Shown piece after piece: positions 7,818 through 16,900 of a stretch of DNA of 25,130 nt; within the stretch, counting starts at the first letter, position 1; each line of letters opens with the position of its first letter. The notes below the pieces were generated by a model, which was not told the DNA's origin, did not search any database, and saw only the letters and a program-made list of their open reading frames with translations. The DNA is from CAZSNH01 sp052388455. Lineage in GTDB: Bacteria; Pseudomonadota; Alphaproteobacteria; Rhizobiales; Hyphomicrobiaceae. The stretch spans positions 1 through 25,130 of the forward strand of contig JBQTIA010000054.1 in assembly GCA_052388455.1 (NCBI GenBank). The letters run 5' to 3'. The translations under genes were made by a program, and so were the position numbers.

Positions 7818-8762
7818 TCACTCGCACGCGGTCGCGATCGTCGTGCCGAGGGCTGCGATGAATTTCCGGCACTCCGCGGCTATTTCCGTCGAGGAGGCGA
7901 CCGGTCCGACCGCATCCCCGCCACCCAACGCCAGACTGCGAAGCCGCGCTTCATCCTGAGCCCACTTGCCGTCGAATCCCTTGGGCACCATCGACAAGGC
8001 CTTCTGGTAGTGACCGAGCGCCGCGTCCGTCTCGTCCCGCGCCTCGGCGATACGGCCGAGCAGCGTGTGAGCCGCCGGGAATTCCGGTTGCAGGCGGAGT
8101 GCCGTTTCGAGGTCTGAGACGGCGGTGTCGAATTTATTCTCGGCATGAGCTGCGTGAGCGCGGGCGTAGAAGGCGAGCGCATTTTTAGGGGTCGCAACGA
8201 TCACCGCGTCGATGATGCTGCGGGCGCCCGCATGGTCGTTCTGCTCGGTGAGCACGATGGCGCGCAGCAGCGACACACGCTGCTCGCTCGGATTGAGATC
8301 GGCCGCCTTGTCGAGATCGGCGAGGGCCAGTTTCAATTCCCCGCGCTTGCGACGCAGGACGGCGCTGTTGTAGTGCGTCAACCACTGGTCGGGTCTCATG
8401 TCCAAATAGTGATCGAGATCGGCCAGCGATTTTTCACTGTCGCCGAGGTCGTGATAGGTCAGCGCTCGGCTGTAGAAGGCCTCGGCGTGGCTGGAATTGA
8501 GCTTGGCCGCGCGATCGAAATCGATGAAGGCCCGCCCGTCGTCGCCGGCATTGCGATACGACCAGCCGCGGTTGAAATATCCGATGTAGCGGTCGCCCTT
8601 GCGAAGCTGACCGCTGCCGATGATGCGTGTGCAGGCGGCCGCGCTGGACAGCCCTTCGGATTTGGTGCAGTTGGCGAGATCATCCTTCATCCCGGCGGCG
8701 GCCGACCCCGCGCCAGCCACGATCAACACGACGGGAACCCACGTGAGTCTTCGGGCACGCAT
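7818..8762 (-). CDS. Exported tetratricopeptide-repeat protein
   Basis: A 314-residue protein with an N-terminal signal or anchor sequence (about 1-23, WVPVVLIVAGAGSAAAG), a Cys pair in NCTKSEGLSSAAACTRI, and then roughly six TPR units from about residue 55 to 285. Typical TPR spacing is seen in YFNRGWSYRNAGDDGRAFID, AFYSRALTYHDLGDSEKSLA and HYNSAVLRRKRGELKLALAD. It is probably a periplasmic protein-interaction scaffold; no enzymatic motif is visible. The ATG at 8762 is chosen for its signal peptide and the GGAGAG 7 bases upstream; the frame runs on to 9074 but that part overlaps murI. It is divergent from murI, with 213 bp between the two starts. Confidence 0.85.
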   Translation of the reverse strand: MRARRLTWVPVVLIVAGAGSAAAGMKDDLANCTKSEGLSSAAACTRIIGSGQLRKGDRYIGYFNRGWSYRNAGDDGRAFIDFDRAAKLNSSHAEAFYSRALTYHDLGDSEKSLADLDHYLDMRPDQWLTHYNSAVLRRKRGELKLALADLDKAADLNPSEQRVSLLRAIVLTEQNDHAGARSIIDAVIVATPKNALAFYARAHAAHAENKFDTAVSDLETALRLQPEFPAAHTLLGRIAEARDETDAALGHYQKALSMVPKGFDGKWAQDEARLRSLALGGGDAVGPVASSTEIAAECRKFIAALGTTIATACE

Positions 8763-8975
8763 CTTGTCGCTCTCCAAGCCTCGCGATCGTGCGGCTGCGG
8801 CTTTCGCTAAGCGGGCAATACAATCGCAGGACGATCGCCGGACGATGACCATCGACCCGATCGAGCCATTCGGCCTGTTCCCTAGGGAACAGACGAGCAA
8901 ATTATTCGACAGGCGATGGCCGGCTGCGACAGGGCACGACGATGGCCAGCCGAAATTCATCAGGCGGCTCGCAGC

Positions 8976-9833
8976 ATGATCGGCGTCTTCGATTCCGGTC
9001 TTGGCGGACTGACCGTGCTGCGCGCGCTGGTGACGCGTTTCCCGCAGGTGCCGTTCACGTATTTCGGCGACCACGCCAAGGTGCCCTACGGCAATCGCTC
9101 ATCGGAAGAGATCGTCGAATTGACCCGCAGCGGCGTCGAGACGCTGTTCGAGCGCGGGTGCAAACTCGTCCTGCTCGGATGCAACACCGCAACCGCCGTC
9201 GCAGCCCGCCGGCTTCAGCGTGGCTGGCTGCCCGAAAGCTCCTGGAAATCCAAAGGTCACAACGTCGTTGGCATCGTGGCGCCGACCGTCGAGGCCGCCA
9301 CGCAGACGCCCTGGGCGGTGACGACGCCGCAATACCCTCAGAAATATCTGACCGACCGGATCGCCGTGTTCGGCACCACGCGGACCATCGCCTCCAATGT
9401 CTACAACGAGGAAATCCGCAAGCGCTGTCCCAAGGTGCAGGTCATCCAGCAGGTGTGCTCGGAGCTGGCCGGGGCCATCGAGGCGGGAGAACCGGAGTCG
9501 GAGCTGGACCGTCTCGTCCGCGAGGGCATCGACGGCGTCGCCCGGCAGGCCGGCGGGCTGCCTCCCCACCGCGCCATTCTCGGCTGCACGCATTTTCCGC
9601 TGGTCGAGCACCTGTTCCGCAATCATCTGCCGGCAGCGACGCGAATTCTCTCGCAGCCGGAGATCGTGGCCGACAGTCTCGATGACTACCTCGCCCGCCG
9701 GCCGCATTTCGCCGGCGGCTCCGATCAGGCCACCGGCCTGACGCTGTTGACCAGCGGACGCGCCGCGGACGTGAGCGCGCTCGCCCGCTTGTTCTGGCCG
9801 GAGGTCCCAGCCTTCACAGATGTAACGCTCTAA
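8976..9833 (+). CDS. murI: MurI, glutamate racemase
   Basis: A 285-residue cofactor-independent cytoplasmic racemase converting L- to D-glutamate for peptidoglycan. Family motifs are all present: FDSGLGGLTV with D6 and S7, PYGN (37-40), the first catalytic Cys in GCNTATA (C69) and the second in GCTHFPL (C204, followed by T205 and H206). The ATG at 8976 starts MIGVFDSG as in other MurI proteins and has AGGCGG about 8 bases upstream. An earlier in-frame ATG at 8916 would add 20 residues without family similarity. The gene stands alone, divergent from the TPR gene. Confidence 0.96.
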   Translation: MIGVFDSGLGGLTVLRALVTRFPQVPFTYFGDHAKVPYGNRSSEEIVELTRSGVETLFERGCKLVLLGCNTATAVAARRLQRGWLPESSWKSKGHNVVGIVAPTVEAATQTPWAVTTPQYPQKYLTDRIAVFGTTRTIASNVYNEEIRKRCPKVQVIQQVCSELAGAIEAGEPESELDRLVREGIDGVARQAGGLPPHRAILGCTHFPLVEHLFRNHLPAATRILSQPEIVADSLDDYLARRPHFAGGSDQATGLTLLTSGRAADVSALARLFWPEVPAFTDVTL

Positions 9834-10199
9834 TCCACAATCTATGATAGAATAATTGCAGCGCTGCTATTTTTGATGTATATACTGCCTCATCCGGCTG
9901 AGGGCTTTTCGACCCCACGCGGGCTGGGGTCGGCCGGACATTGACAGAGGGTGGTCGCGGATACGGCGGTCACCCTCTACAACCCGCCCTGAGCTTCGGC
10001 GACACGCCGCTTTGCCCAAATCAGGCACGCCCCCCTCAAGGTTACCGGTTCATGAACATTTCCCGCTGCCGTTGCGGCTGCGACCGCCGCGGGCGCACAT
10101 CTCACGTGGAATGCCTGAACCGCTGGGTTCCTTGAACCGGAACCATCCGGCAGCGCTTCGGGTGATCGCACCTTGAACGCGCAATGAGGACGGTGGCGT
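9834..10199. other. Intergenic region with GC hairpins, no recognised gene
   Basis: The 366 bp after murI hold two simple inverted repeats: GACCCC/GGGGTC (9911-9931) and GAGGGTG/CACCCTC (9947-9977). There is also a GCAGCGCTGC palindrome near 9858. Neither hairpin is followed by a T-run, so terminator function is doubtful. A 27-codon Cys-rich ORF at 10053-10136 is too weakly supported to call. No tRNA or known RNA motif was recognised. Confidence 0.5.
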
Positions 10200-10442
10200 A
10201 TGGGCTTCTGGATGATCGCGGTGGCAGCGGCGGCCGGCAACTTCGTGGATTACCCGGGTTTTCTTCATCCGGGCGCCCGCATCGAAGCGGTGCTCGACCG
10301 CGGCATCATCGCCGAGTTGATCGTGAAGTGCCCGCAGGGCTCCGGAATCGTGTCTTACTCGAAGGCTGAGAAGGTGTTCTGCACACCGCACGGCGGCTGC
10401 ACCCCGAGCATCAAGAAGGCGATCGCCAGAACGTGCGGCTGA
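10200..10442 (+). CDS. Small secreted protein of unknown function
   Basis: An 80-residue protein with a short hydrophobic N-terminus (FWMIAVAAAA) that could be a signal sequence. The compact remainder contains DYPGFLHPGARIEAVLDRG, an IVKCPQGSGIVSYSK strand-like segment and the C-terminal CTPHGGCTPSIKKAIARTCG. Four Cys residues (one in VKCPQ, two in the CTPHGGC stretch, one at the C-terminus) suggest two disulfides in the periplasm. GAGGACGGTGG lies upstream of the ATG. The composition looks like a real protein rather than a chance frame. No known family is recognised. The SDR gene follows 69 bp later on the same strand. Confidence 0.65.
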   Translation: MGFWMIAVAAAAGNFVDYPGFLHPGARIEAVLDRGIIAELIVKCPQGSGIVSYSKAEKVFCTPHGGCTPSIKKAIARTCG

Positions 10443-10511
10443 CGTCAAAACCTATCGCGACATTGACGGCAGCCGGTCCCTCGGCACTCTGAAGCCAGCC
10501 CGAAAGCTCCA

Positions 10512-11384
10512 ATGATCGCCACGACCAGCAGCAACGACATGCCGACAGAAGCCTCGGACTCGCAACCGGGCACGGCACCCGCCGTGGTCGTGACCGGCGG
10601 GTCGCGCGGCATTGGGCTGGCCATCGCCCACCTCTTCGCACGGCACGGCCACCGCATCGTTCTCGTGGCTCGTACTCCGGCCGCCCTCGAAACCGCGGCG
10701 GCTTTGATCCGCGCCGACGCACTCGTCACCGTCTCCATCGTGCCCCTCGACGTGACGCGGCCCGACGCACCGGCCCTGCTGGAAGCCGAACTGGCCGCCG
10801 ATGGATTGCACGTCGATGTCCTCGTCAACTGCGCCGGCGTCGGGCTCGCAGGCGCGTTCGCCGATCACACACCGGACGACCTCGAGCGCATGATGGCGCT
10901 CAACGTGGCGGGGCTGACCCGCATGATGCGGCACGTGCTGCCTGCCATGCGGGCGCGCCGGCAGGGCGGAGTGATCAACGTCGCATCGCTCGGCGGCCTG
11001 GTGCCCGGGCCCTATCAGGCGGCCTACTACGCCAGCAAAGCCTATGTGATTTCGCTCAGTGAAGCCGTCGCCAGCGAATTGTCCGGCAGCGGAGTGAGAG
11101 TCTCGGCCGTCGCACCGGGTCCCGTCGCGACCGGCTTCCATGCGGCCATGGGAGCCGAAAGCGCGCTTTACCGTCGGCTGATCCTGGAACTCACTCCCGA
11201 TGCCGTGGCACGGTCGGCCTACTGGAGCTATCGGCTCGGCCGCCGGCTGGTGGTGCCCGGCATCCTCAACGCGACAACGGCGCTCGTGGTACGTGTGCTG
11301 CCGCGCCGTCTTTCGGCCGCGCTCGTCGGCTGGCTGCTGAAGCCGCGCGCTTCGACGACCCCTCCCCGCGCCACCGATCGATAG
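10512..11384 (+). CDS. SDR-family NAD(P)-dependent oxidoreductase
   Basis: A 290-residue classical short-chain dehydrogenase/reductase. The cofactor motif TGGSRGIG is at 28-35, NCAGVG at 106-111, and N131, S159, Y172 and K176 form the catalytic tetrad (YYASK, with the Ser 13 residues before the Tyr). After PGPVATGF (about 197-204) the C-terminal region is hydrophobic and ends in an amphipathic LPRRLSAALVGWLLKPR segment, as in DltE/YqjQ-like SDRs that sit at the membrane. The substrate is unknown. The Shine-Dalgarno is weak and the first ~22 residues are poorly conserved-looking, so the start could lie a little downstream. Confidence 0.88.
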   Translation: MIATTSSNDMPTEASDSQPGTAPAVVVTGGSRGIGLAIAHLFARHGHRIVLVARTPAALETAAALIRADALVTVSIVPLDVTRPDAPALLEAELAADGLHVDVLVNCAGVGLAGAFADHTPDDLERMMALNVAGLTRMMRHVLPAMRARRQGGVINVASLGGLVPGPYQAAYYASKAYVISLSEAVASELSGSGVRVSAVAPGPVATGFHAAMGAESALYRRLILELTPDAVARSAYWSYRLGRRLVVPGILNATTALVVRVLPRRLSAALVGWLLKPRASTTPPRATDR

Positions 11385-11735
11385 GCTCGCCGCTTCACGC
11401 GAACTCCGATCATCGACCCGAGCCTCGGCGACGTTTGCACTGTAGCAACACTTTGCCTGTTAGATCGTCCGCGGTGCTGCGAAATCCGGTGTTGCGTATT
11501 CGGGCTCCAATGGTGGGGCGGTGGGAGCGATGCGTGATCAACCGCGCTCCCTCCGCCTCGCTGCCATTTCGTCTTGCCGTCCTCCAAGTCATTTCGATCG
11601 CCGCATTCCGGGACGATCATTAATCCGTTCGTCTCGAATTGGCACGGGCGCGGCGCGCTGAGCCCATTCGACCGCAGCCGCTCGATTGGCCGCTTCCTTG
11701 CTTCGTGACCCGCGTGACAACGAGGGAGCGAAAGC
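11385..11735. other. Intergenic region without recognised features
   Basis: The 351 bp between the SDR gene and the small hypothetical gene contain several overlapping open frames on both strands. None has a convincing Shine-Dalgarno, motif or protein-like composition. No palindrome or RNA motif was recognised. Confidence 0.5.
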
Positions 11736-11930
11736 GTGCCGGGCTCGCATTTCGAAGACTACATCCGCAATCTCGGCCGCATCCACATGGCCGAATTCAT
11801 AGACAACTGCCGGGCAGCCGATCAATTCTGGCTCCATCGAACCCAATCGGCCCGCGTTCCACTCAGCGACGTGCTCAAATCCGAAATCCGTCTCAAGCTG
11901 AGCGCCAGCCGGCGGCGCGATCGAACGTAA
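11736..11930 (+). CDS. Small hypothetical protein, GTG start
   Basis: A 64-residue predicted protein starting at GTG. The stretch GAGGGAGCG stands 5-8 bases upstream as a good Shine-Dalgarno. Its sequence (HFEDYIRNLGRIHMAEFIDN, then LHRTQSARVPLSDVLKSEI) looks helical, soluble and cytoplasmic, with a basic C-terminal tail. No family is recognised. Overlapping open frames on the opposite strand are Arg/Ala-rich and look like shadows, which is why this frame is preferred. Confidence 0.5.
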   Translation: MPGSHFEDYIRNLGRIHMAEFIDNCRAADQFWLHRTQSARVPLSDVLKSEIRLKLSASRRRDRT

Positions 11931-11988
11931 TCGACCAACACTCTCGCAACCGCGGCCAAGAGCCGTCCCGGCGTTACCGGCTGTTAAC

Positions 11989-12017
11989 TTGACCTTCGGG
12001 ACCTGCGTGCACATGAT
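11989..12017 (+). promoter_or_regulatory. Candidate promoter of the cus operon
   Basis: TTGACC (11989-11994) and CATGAT (12012-12017) are separated by 17 bp, giving five of six and four of six matches to the sigma-70 consensus. The predicted transcript start near 12024 leaves a very short leader before the TTG codon at 12038. No clear CueR-type dyad was found between the elements, and no metal regulator gene is adjacent. Confidence 0.4.
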
Positions 12018-12037
12018 GTGTGTCTGGAGACTTCATC

Positions 12038-12412
12038 TTGGCGTGGCTTCGCACAGTCATTCTGATCGTCTTGACGCTGGCCCTTGGGCTGGCTCCGGCG
12101 GTTGCGTCGGCGACGAGCACACTCGGCCACTCGACGTCGGGCACGGAATCCGTCACGTCGGCCGAGGCTCCCCTGCCTTGCCATGCAGGCAAGCCGGCGG
12201 CGGCCTCGACCGCGAAAAAAACATGCAAGCACTGCGCGGAAAAGGCGGCATGCACGTCCGATCTGTGCGCCGTTAAATGCTTCAAGATCGTAGGCGACAT
12301 CGCAGCCGCGGCTTTTGCCCGCTCGCGTCTCGCCCTCAGCGAACCACCGGCCATCTTCCGTGTGCCGGTCGATCGCAACCTGCGGCCAGCCGCTCCACCC
12401 CCTCGAACCTGA
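12038..12412 (+). CDS. Cys-rich exported protein, first gene of cus operon
   Basis: A 124-residue protein with a clear signal peptide (AWLRTVILIVLTLALGLAPAVASA). A compact Cys cluster follows: PCHAG, then CKHC, AAC, DLC and VKC, six Cys in about 37 residues with adjacent His. Such clusters usually bind soft metals, so a periplasmic Cu/Ag carrier or sensor role is inferred from the motif and from the CusBA genes downstream. TTG at 12038 is chosen because GGAG lies 8 bases upstream and the signal peptide then begins at once; a GTG at 12020 would lie upstream of the predicted transcript start. About 100 bp separate it from cusB. I do not recognise a named family. Confidence 0.75.
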   Translation: MAWLRTVILIVLTLALGLAPAVASATSTLGHSTSGTESVTSAEAPLPCHAGKPAAASTAKKTCKHCAEKAACTSDLCAVKCFKIVGDIAAAAFARSRLALSEPPAIFRVPVDRNLRPAAPPPRT

Positions 12413-12511
12413 TCCTCCCCGACTGAGCAACTCCTGAGCGGACACCGGCCGTTGCCGCGTACCGCTCGATCGGCGCGGCCCTGCCGTGCCCGCACAGCTA
12501 GGATCAGTTCC

Positions 12512-13924
12512 ATGACGAAATTCTCGCGCGTGATCGCGGGCCTCGCGGCCTTGACGATCGCTGCTGGCGTAGCCGGACTGGCCGGATTCCGCATCGGAAC
12601 CGGACATTGGCCCGGGACAGCAGGCCAGCCTCTGCGATCCGAAACGGCTTCGTCGCCAGCCACATCCGAGAATCACCACGCGATGCACGAACCGGCCGGG
12701 CCGGAGCTTTCGCGGCAGGATGACCTGAAGAGGACCGGCACATCAGTCACCAGCACGCCCGGCACTTCGCCAGCGCTCCCGTCGATCGAACGCAAGCCCC
12801 TCTACTATCGCAACCCGATGGGTCTCCCCGATACCTCGCCGGTCCCGAAAAAGGACTGGATGGGCATGGACTACATCGCCGTCTTCGAAGGCGACGAACC
12901 GGCCGACCCTTCGACGATCAAGGTCAGTCTCGACAAGGTTCAGCGGGCCGGCGTCCGAACCGAGGCCGCCAGCATTCGCAGCCTCGCCCGCCCCATCCGC
13001 GCTCCAGCCGTCGCCAAGCCAGACGAGAGGACCCTGCGCAGCATCACGCTCCGCTTCGACGGCTTCATCGAAAAGCTCGACGCCAACGTGAAGGGTCAGA
13101 CGGTCACCAAGGGCGAAACCCTGTTCTCGGTCTACAGCCCCGAGGTGGCGAGTGCCGTCATCGACTACCGTCGCCAGCTCGCGACCGCCGGCTCTCGATC
13201 ACGCGACGACGCCGCCCAGTACGTCAAGGCGGTGTCGCAGCGCTTCCGCAATCTCGGCCTGCCGGAAAACGTCCTTGCCGAATTGCGCGCCGACGGCGCC
13301 GTGCCGGATCGGATCGCGTGGCCCTCGCCGGCGTCCGGCACGGTCATCGAGAAAAAAGTCGTCGAAGGCCAGATGATCAGGGCCGGCGACGAACTCTATC
13401 GCCTCGCCGATCTCGGCAGCATCTGGGTCATCGCCGACGTGGCGGAGCAGGACATCGCCAAGGTGGCCATCGGGCTGCCGGCGAAGGTGCGCTTCCGCGC
13501 GTTACCCGACCGCGCGTTCGATGGTCAGGTGACCTTCGTGCTGCACGAGCTCGAAATGGCGACGCGCACGGCCAAGGTTCGGATCGAGGTGAAAAATCCC
13601 GATCACCTCATCAAGCACGAAATGTTCGCGGAGGCAGACATCGACGCCGCCAGCGGAGACGCGAAAAGGCTGGTCGTTCCAGCGTCGGCCATCATCGACA
13701 GCGGCAACCGGCAGGTGGTGATCGTCGACAAAGGCGAAGGCCGGTTTCAGCAGCGCGAGGTGGAGTTGGGGGTCCGTGCCGAAGGCGTCGTCGAGATCCA
13801 CAAGGGCCTCGAAGCCGGTGAGAAAGTCGTCGTCGCGGCGAATTTCCTGCTGGATGCCGAGAGCAACATCAAAGCGGCCCTCGATGCCTTTGCGCCTGAC
13901 GCCGCCAAGGAGACCGCGCCATGA
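12512..13924 (+). CDS. cusB: CusB-type RND periplasmic adaptor (Cu/Ag efflux)
   Basis: A 470-residue membrane-fusion protein linking an inner-membrane RND pump to an outer-membrane channel. It has an N-terminal membrane anchor or signal (about 5-26), a His/Met-containing linker (NHHAMHEP), and a heavy-metal-binding domain at 96-124 with the CusB signature NPMGLPDTSPVPKKD...MGMDY. Barrel-sandwich, hairpin and beta-barrel domains of the HlyD/CusB type follow, for example VTKGETLFSVYSPEVASA. The ATG at 12512 follows AGGATCAG and begins at the signal sequence; an upstream in-frame ATG at 12452 adds Arg-rich, non-family sequence. Its stop codon overlaps the cusA start (ATGA), indicating translational coupling. 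Confidence 0.92.
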   Translation: MTKFSRVIAGLAALTIAAGVAGLAGFRIGTGHWPGTAGQPLRSETASSPATSENHHAMHEPAGPELSRQDDLKRTGTSVTSTPGTSPALPSIERKPLYYRNPMGLPDTSPVPKKDWMGMDYIAVFEGDEPADPSTIKVSLDKVQRAGVRTEAASIRSLARPIRAPAVAKPDERTLRSITLRFDGFIEKLDANVKGQTVTKGETLFSVYSPEVASAVIDYRRQLATAGSRSRDDAAQYVKAVSQRFRNLGLPENVLAELRADGAVPDRIAWPSPASGTVIEKKVVEGQMIRAGDELYRLADLGSIWVIADVAEQDIAKVAIGLPAKVRFRALPDRAFDGQVTFVLHELEMATRTAKVRIEVKNPDHLIKHEMFAEADIDAASGDAKRLVVPASAIIDSGNRQVVIVDKGEGRFQQREVELGVRAEGVVEIHKGLEAGEKVVVAANFLLDAESNIKAALDAFAPDAAKETAP

Positions 13925-16900
13925 TCGCCCGAGTCATCCGCTGGTCGGCGAACAATCTCTTCCTGGTGCTGATTGCGGCGGTATTCGCGGCCACCGCCGG
14001 ACTTTATGCGCTGCGCCACGTTCCCCTCGACGCCATTCCCGACCTCTCCGATACGCAGGTGATCATCTACACCGAGTACCCCGGCCAGGCGCCGCAGGTG
14101 GTCGAGGATCAGATCACCTATCCGCTCTCGACGGCGATGCTGTCGGTGCCGCGCTCGCGGGTGGTGCGTGGGTTCTCGTTCTTCGGCGTGTCGTTCGTGT
14201 ATGTGATTTTCGAGGACGGCGCCGACATCTACTGGGCTCGCTCCCGCGTGCTAGAATATCTCTCGGCGGCCTCCCGGAACCTGCCGGCCGGCGTCGTGCC
14301 CACCCTCGGCCCCGACGCGACCGGTGTCGGCTGGGTCTACCAGTACGCCGTCATGGCAGCGAAGAAATCCCTCGCCGAGCTGCGAGCGCTGCAAGACTGG
14401 CAGGTGCGCTTCGCCGTCGCCAAAGCCGAAGGCGTCGCCGAGGTGGCGGGCGTCGGCGGCTTCGTACGCCAGTACAGCATCATTGTCGATCCGAAGCGGT
14501 TGCGCGCCTTCGACATTCCGCTCTCCCGCATCAAGGACGCCGTTCGCGCTTCCAACATGGATGTCGGCGGTCGTGTGGTGGAGATGGCCGAGACCGAGTT
14601 CATGGTCCGCGGTCGCGGCTACCTGAAAGGCATCGCCGACCTCGAACAGATCGTCCTCAAGGCCGAAGGTGGCGCGCCCGTTTTGCTGCGCGACGTCGCA
14701 CGAATCGAGCTGGCGCCCGACGAGCGTCGCGGCCTGACCGAGCTCAACGGCGAAGGCGAGGTCGTGTCCGGCATCGCCGTGCAGCGGTATGGGCAAAACG
14801 CGCTTTCGGTGATCGCCAACGTCAAGGAGAAGCTTGCGGAGGTCGCGTCCAGCCTGCCCGAAGGCACCGACATTGTGCCGGTGTACGACCGTTCCGAGCT
14901 GATCCTGCGGGCCATCGAAACGCTCAAGCACACGCTGATCGAGGAGAGCATCGTTGTCGCCATCGTCTGTGCCGTATTCCTGCTGCATGTGCGCAGCGCC
15001 TTCGTCGCCGTCCTGACCCTCCCGCTCGGCATTCTCATCGCTTACATCTGCATGCACGCCTTCGGCATGTCTTCGAACATCATGAGCCTCGGCGGAATCG
15101 CGATCGCCATCGGCGCCATGGTCGACGCGGCCATCGTGATGATCGAAAATGCGCACAAGCATCTCGAACGGGCACCACCCGGCAAGCCGCGCGGCGAGGT
15201 GCTGATCGAGGCCGCGTCGGAAGTCGGTCCGGCCTTGTTTTTCTCCCTGCTCATCATCACCGTATCGTTTCTGCCGATCTTCGCGCTCGAAGCCCAGGAG
15301 GGCCGGTTGTTCCAGCCGCTCGCCTTCACCAAAACGTTCGCCATGGCCGCCGCAGCCGTGCTGTCGGTGACTGTCGTTCCGGCTCTGATGATGATCTTCG
15401 TGCGAGGCCGGATCGTGCCCGAGCACAAAAACCCGCTCAATCGGCTGCTGATCTGGATCTACCGCCCGGTCATCCGCGGTGTGCTCGGCGCCAAGATAGC
15501 AACCATCGCAATCGCCGTGCTGATTCTCGGCGCAAGCCTCTGGCCGGCGCGCCAGCTCGGGTCGGAGTTCATGCCATCCCTCAACGAAGGCACGCTGATG
15601 TACATGCCGACGACCCTGCCGGGGCTGTCGATCACCAAGGCCGGCGAGCTGGTTCAGACGCAGAACAAGATCATCAAGTCGTTTCCGGAGGTGGCGAGCG
15701 TGTTCGGAAAGGCGGGCCGGGCGCAGACGGCCACCGATCCCGCTCCGCTGGAAATGTTCGAGACGGTCATCAACCTGAAGCCCGAAGCCGAGTGGCGTCC
15801 CGGTCTGAAACTGGACGGCCTCGTCGCCGAAATGGACAAAGCACTCCAGTTCCCCGGTGTCGCGAACGCCTGGACCATGCCGATCAAGGCCCGCATCGAC
15901 ATGCTGGCGACCGGAATCCGCACCCCGCTCGGCATCAAGGTGATCGGGCCGGACCTGAAGACGATCGAAAAACTGGCGCGCGAGATCGAAGCCGTGCTGC
16001 GGACCGTGCCCGGCACCTCCAGCGCCTTCGCCGAGCGCATCATGGGCGGCTATTATCTCGAGATCGTGCCCGACCGCGCCGAGCTGGCGCGCTATGGCCT
16101 CATGGTCGGCGATGTGCAGGCCGTGGTCTCCTCGGGACTCGGTGCCGAGACGGTGACGACGACCATCGAGGGCCGTGAGCGGTACGGCGTCGTGGTGCGC
16201 TTTCCCCAGGACGTGCGCAACGACCCCGAGACCATCGCAGGGGAGGTGCTCGTGCCGCTGCACAACGGGGCATCCGTCCCGCTGGGGCAGGTTGCCAAGG
16301 TGCTCCGCTCGCAGGGGCCGGCGTCGATCCGCACCGAGAACGCGCAGCTCGCGGCTTATATCTACGTCGATGCCCGCGACCGCGATCTGGCCGGCTACGT
16401 CGCCGACGCCAAGACGGCCGTCTCTGCAAGCGTCAAGTTCCCGCCCGGAACCTACGCCGTGTGGAGCGGCCAGTTCGAGTATTACGAACGGGCCAAGGCG
16501 CGGCTCCAGGTCGTCGTTCCGCTGACGCTGGCGATCATTCTGCTGCTGCTCTATCTCAACTTCCGCCGCATCACCGAAACCCTGATCGTGATGCTTTCCC
16601 TCCCCTTCGCCCTCATCGGCGGCGTGTGGCTGATGTGGCTGATGGGGTTCAATCTCTCCGTCGCCGTCGCCGTCGGCTTCATCGCGCTGGCGGGGGTCGC
16701 GGCGGAAACCGGGGTGGTGATGCTGATCTATCTCGATCAGGCCCTTGCCGAGCAGCGGCGGCACGCAGCAGCCGAGGGCCGCCCCTTCACCCGGCACGAT
16801 CTCCACGCGGCGATCATGGAGGGCGCCGTCGAGCGGGTCCGTCCAAAAATCATGACGGTCTCGGCGATCATGGCCGGCCTCGTGCCGATCTTGTGGAGCA

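Noticed and set aside
9911..9977. Two hairpins after murI as rho-independent terminators
   Set aside because: Stems are short (6-7 bp) with no T-tract after either; left as intergenic structure.
10053..10136. 27-codon Cys-rich ORF (MNISRCRCGCDRRGRT start)
   Set aside because: Weak ribosome site and no independent support; could be chance in GC-rich DNA.
11589..12014. Open frame on the minus strand between SDR and cus genes
   Set aside because: No ribosome site, shadow-like composition, and it overlaps a better supported plus-strand ORF and the cus promoter.
11989..12017. CueR-type operator in the cus promoter
   Set aside because: The spacer lacks the expected inverted repeat and is 17 bp rather than the 19-20 bp typical of MerR-family promoters.
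14251..16806. Very long open frame antisense to cusA (851 codons, minus strand)
   Set aside because: Composition is dominated by Gly, Asp, His, Arg and Gln and follows the third-position GC of cusA; no motif or ribosome site. It is a shadow frame.
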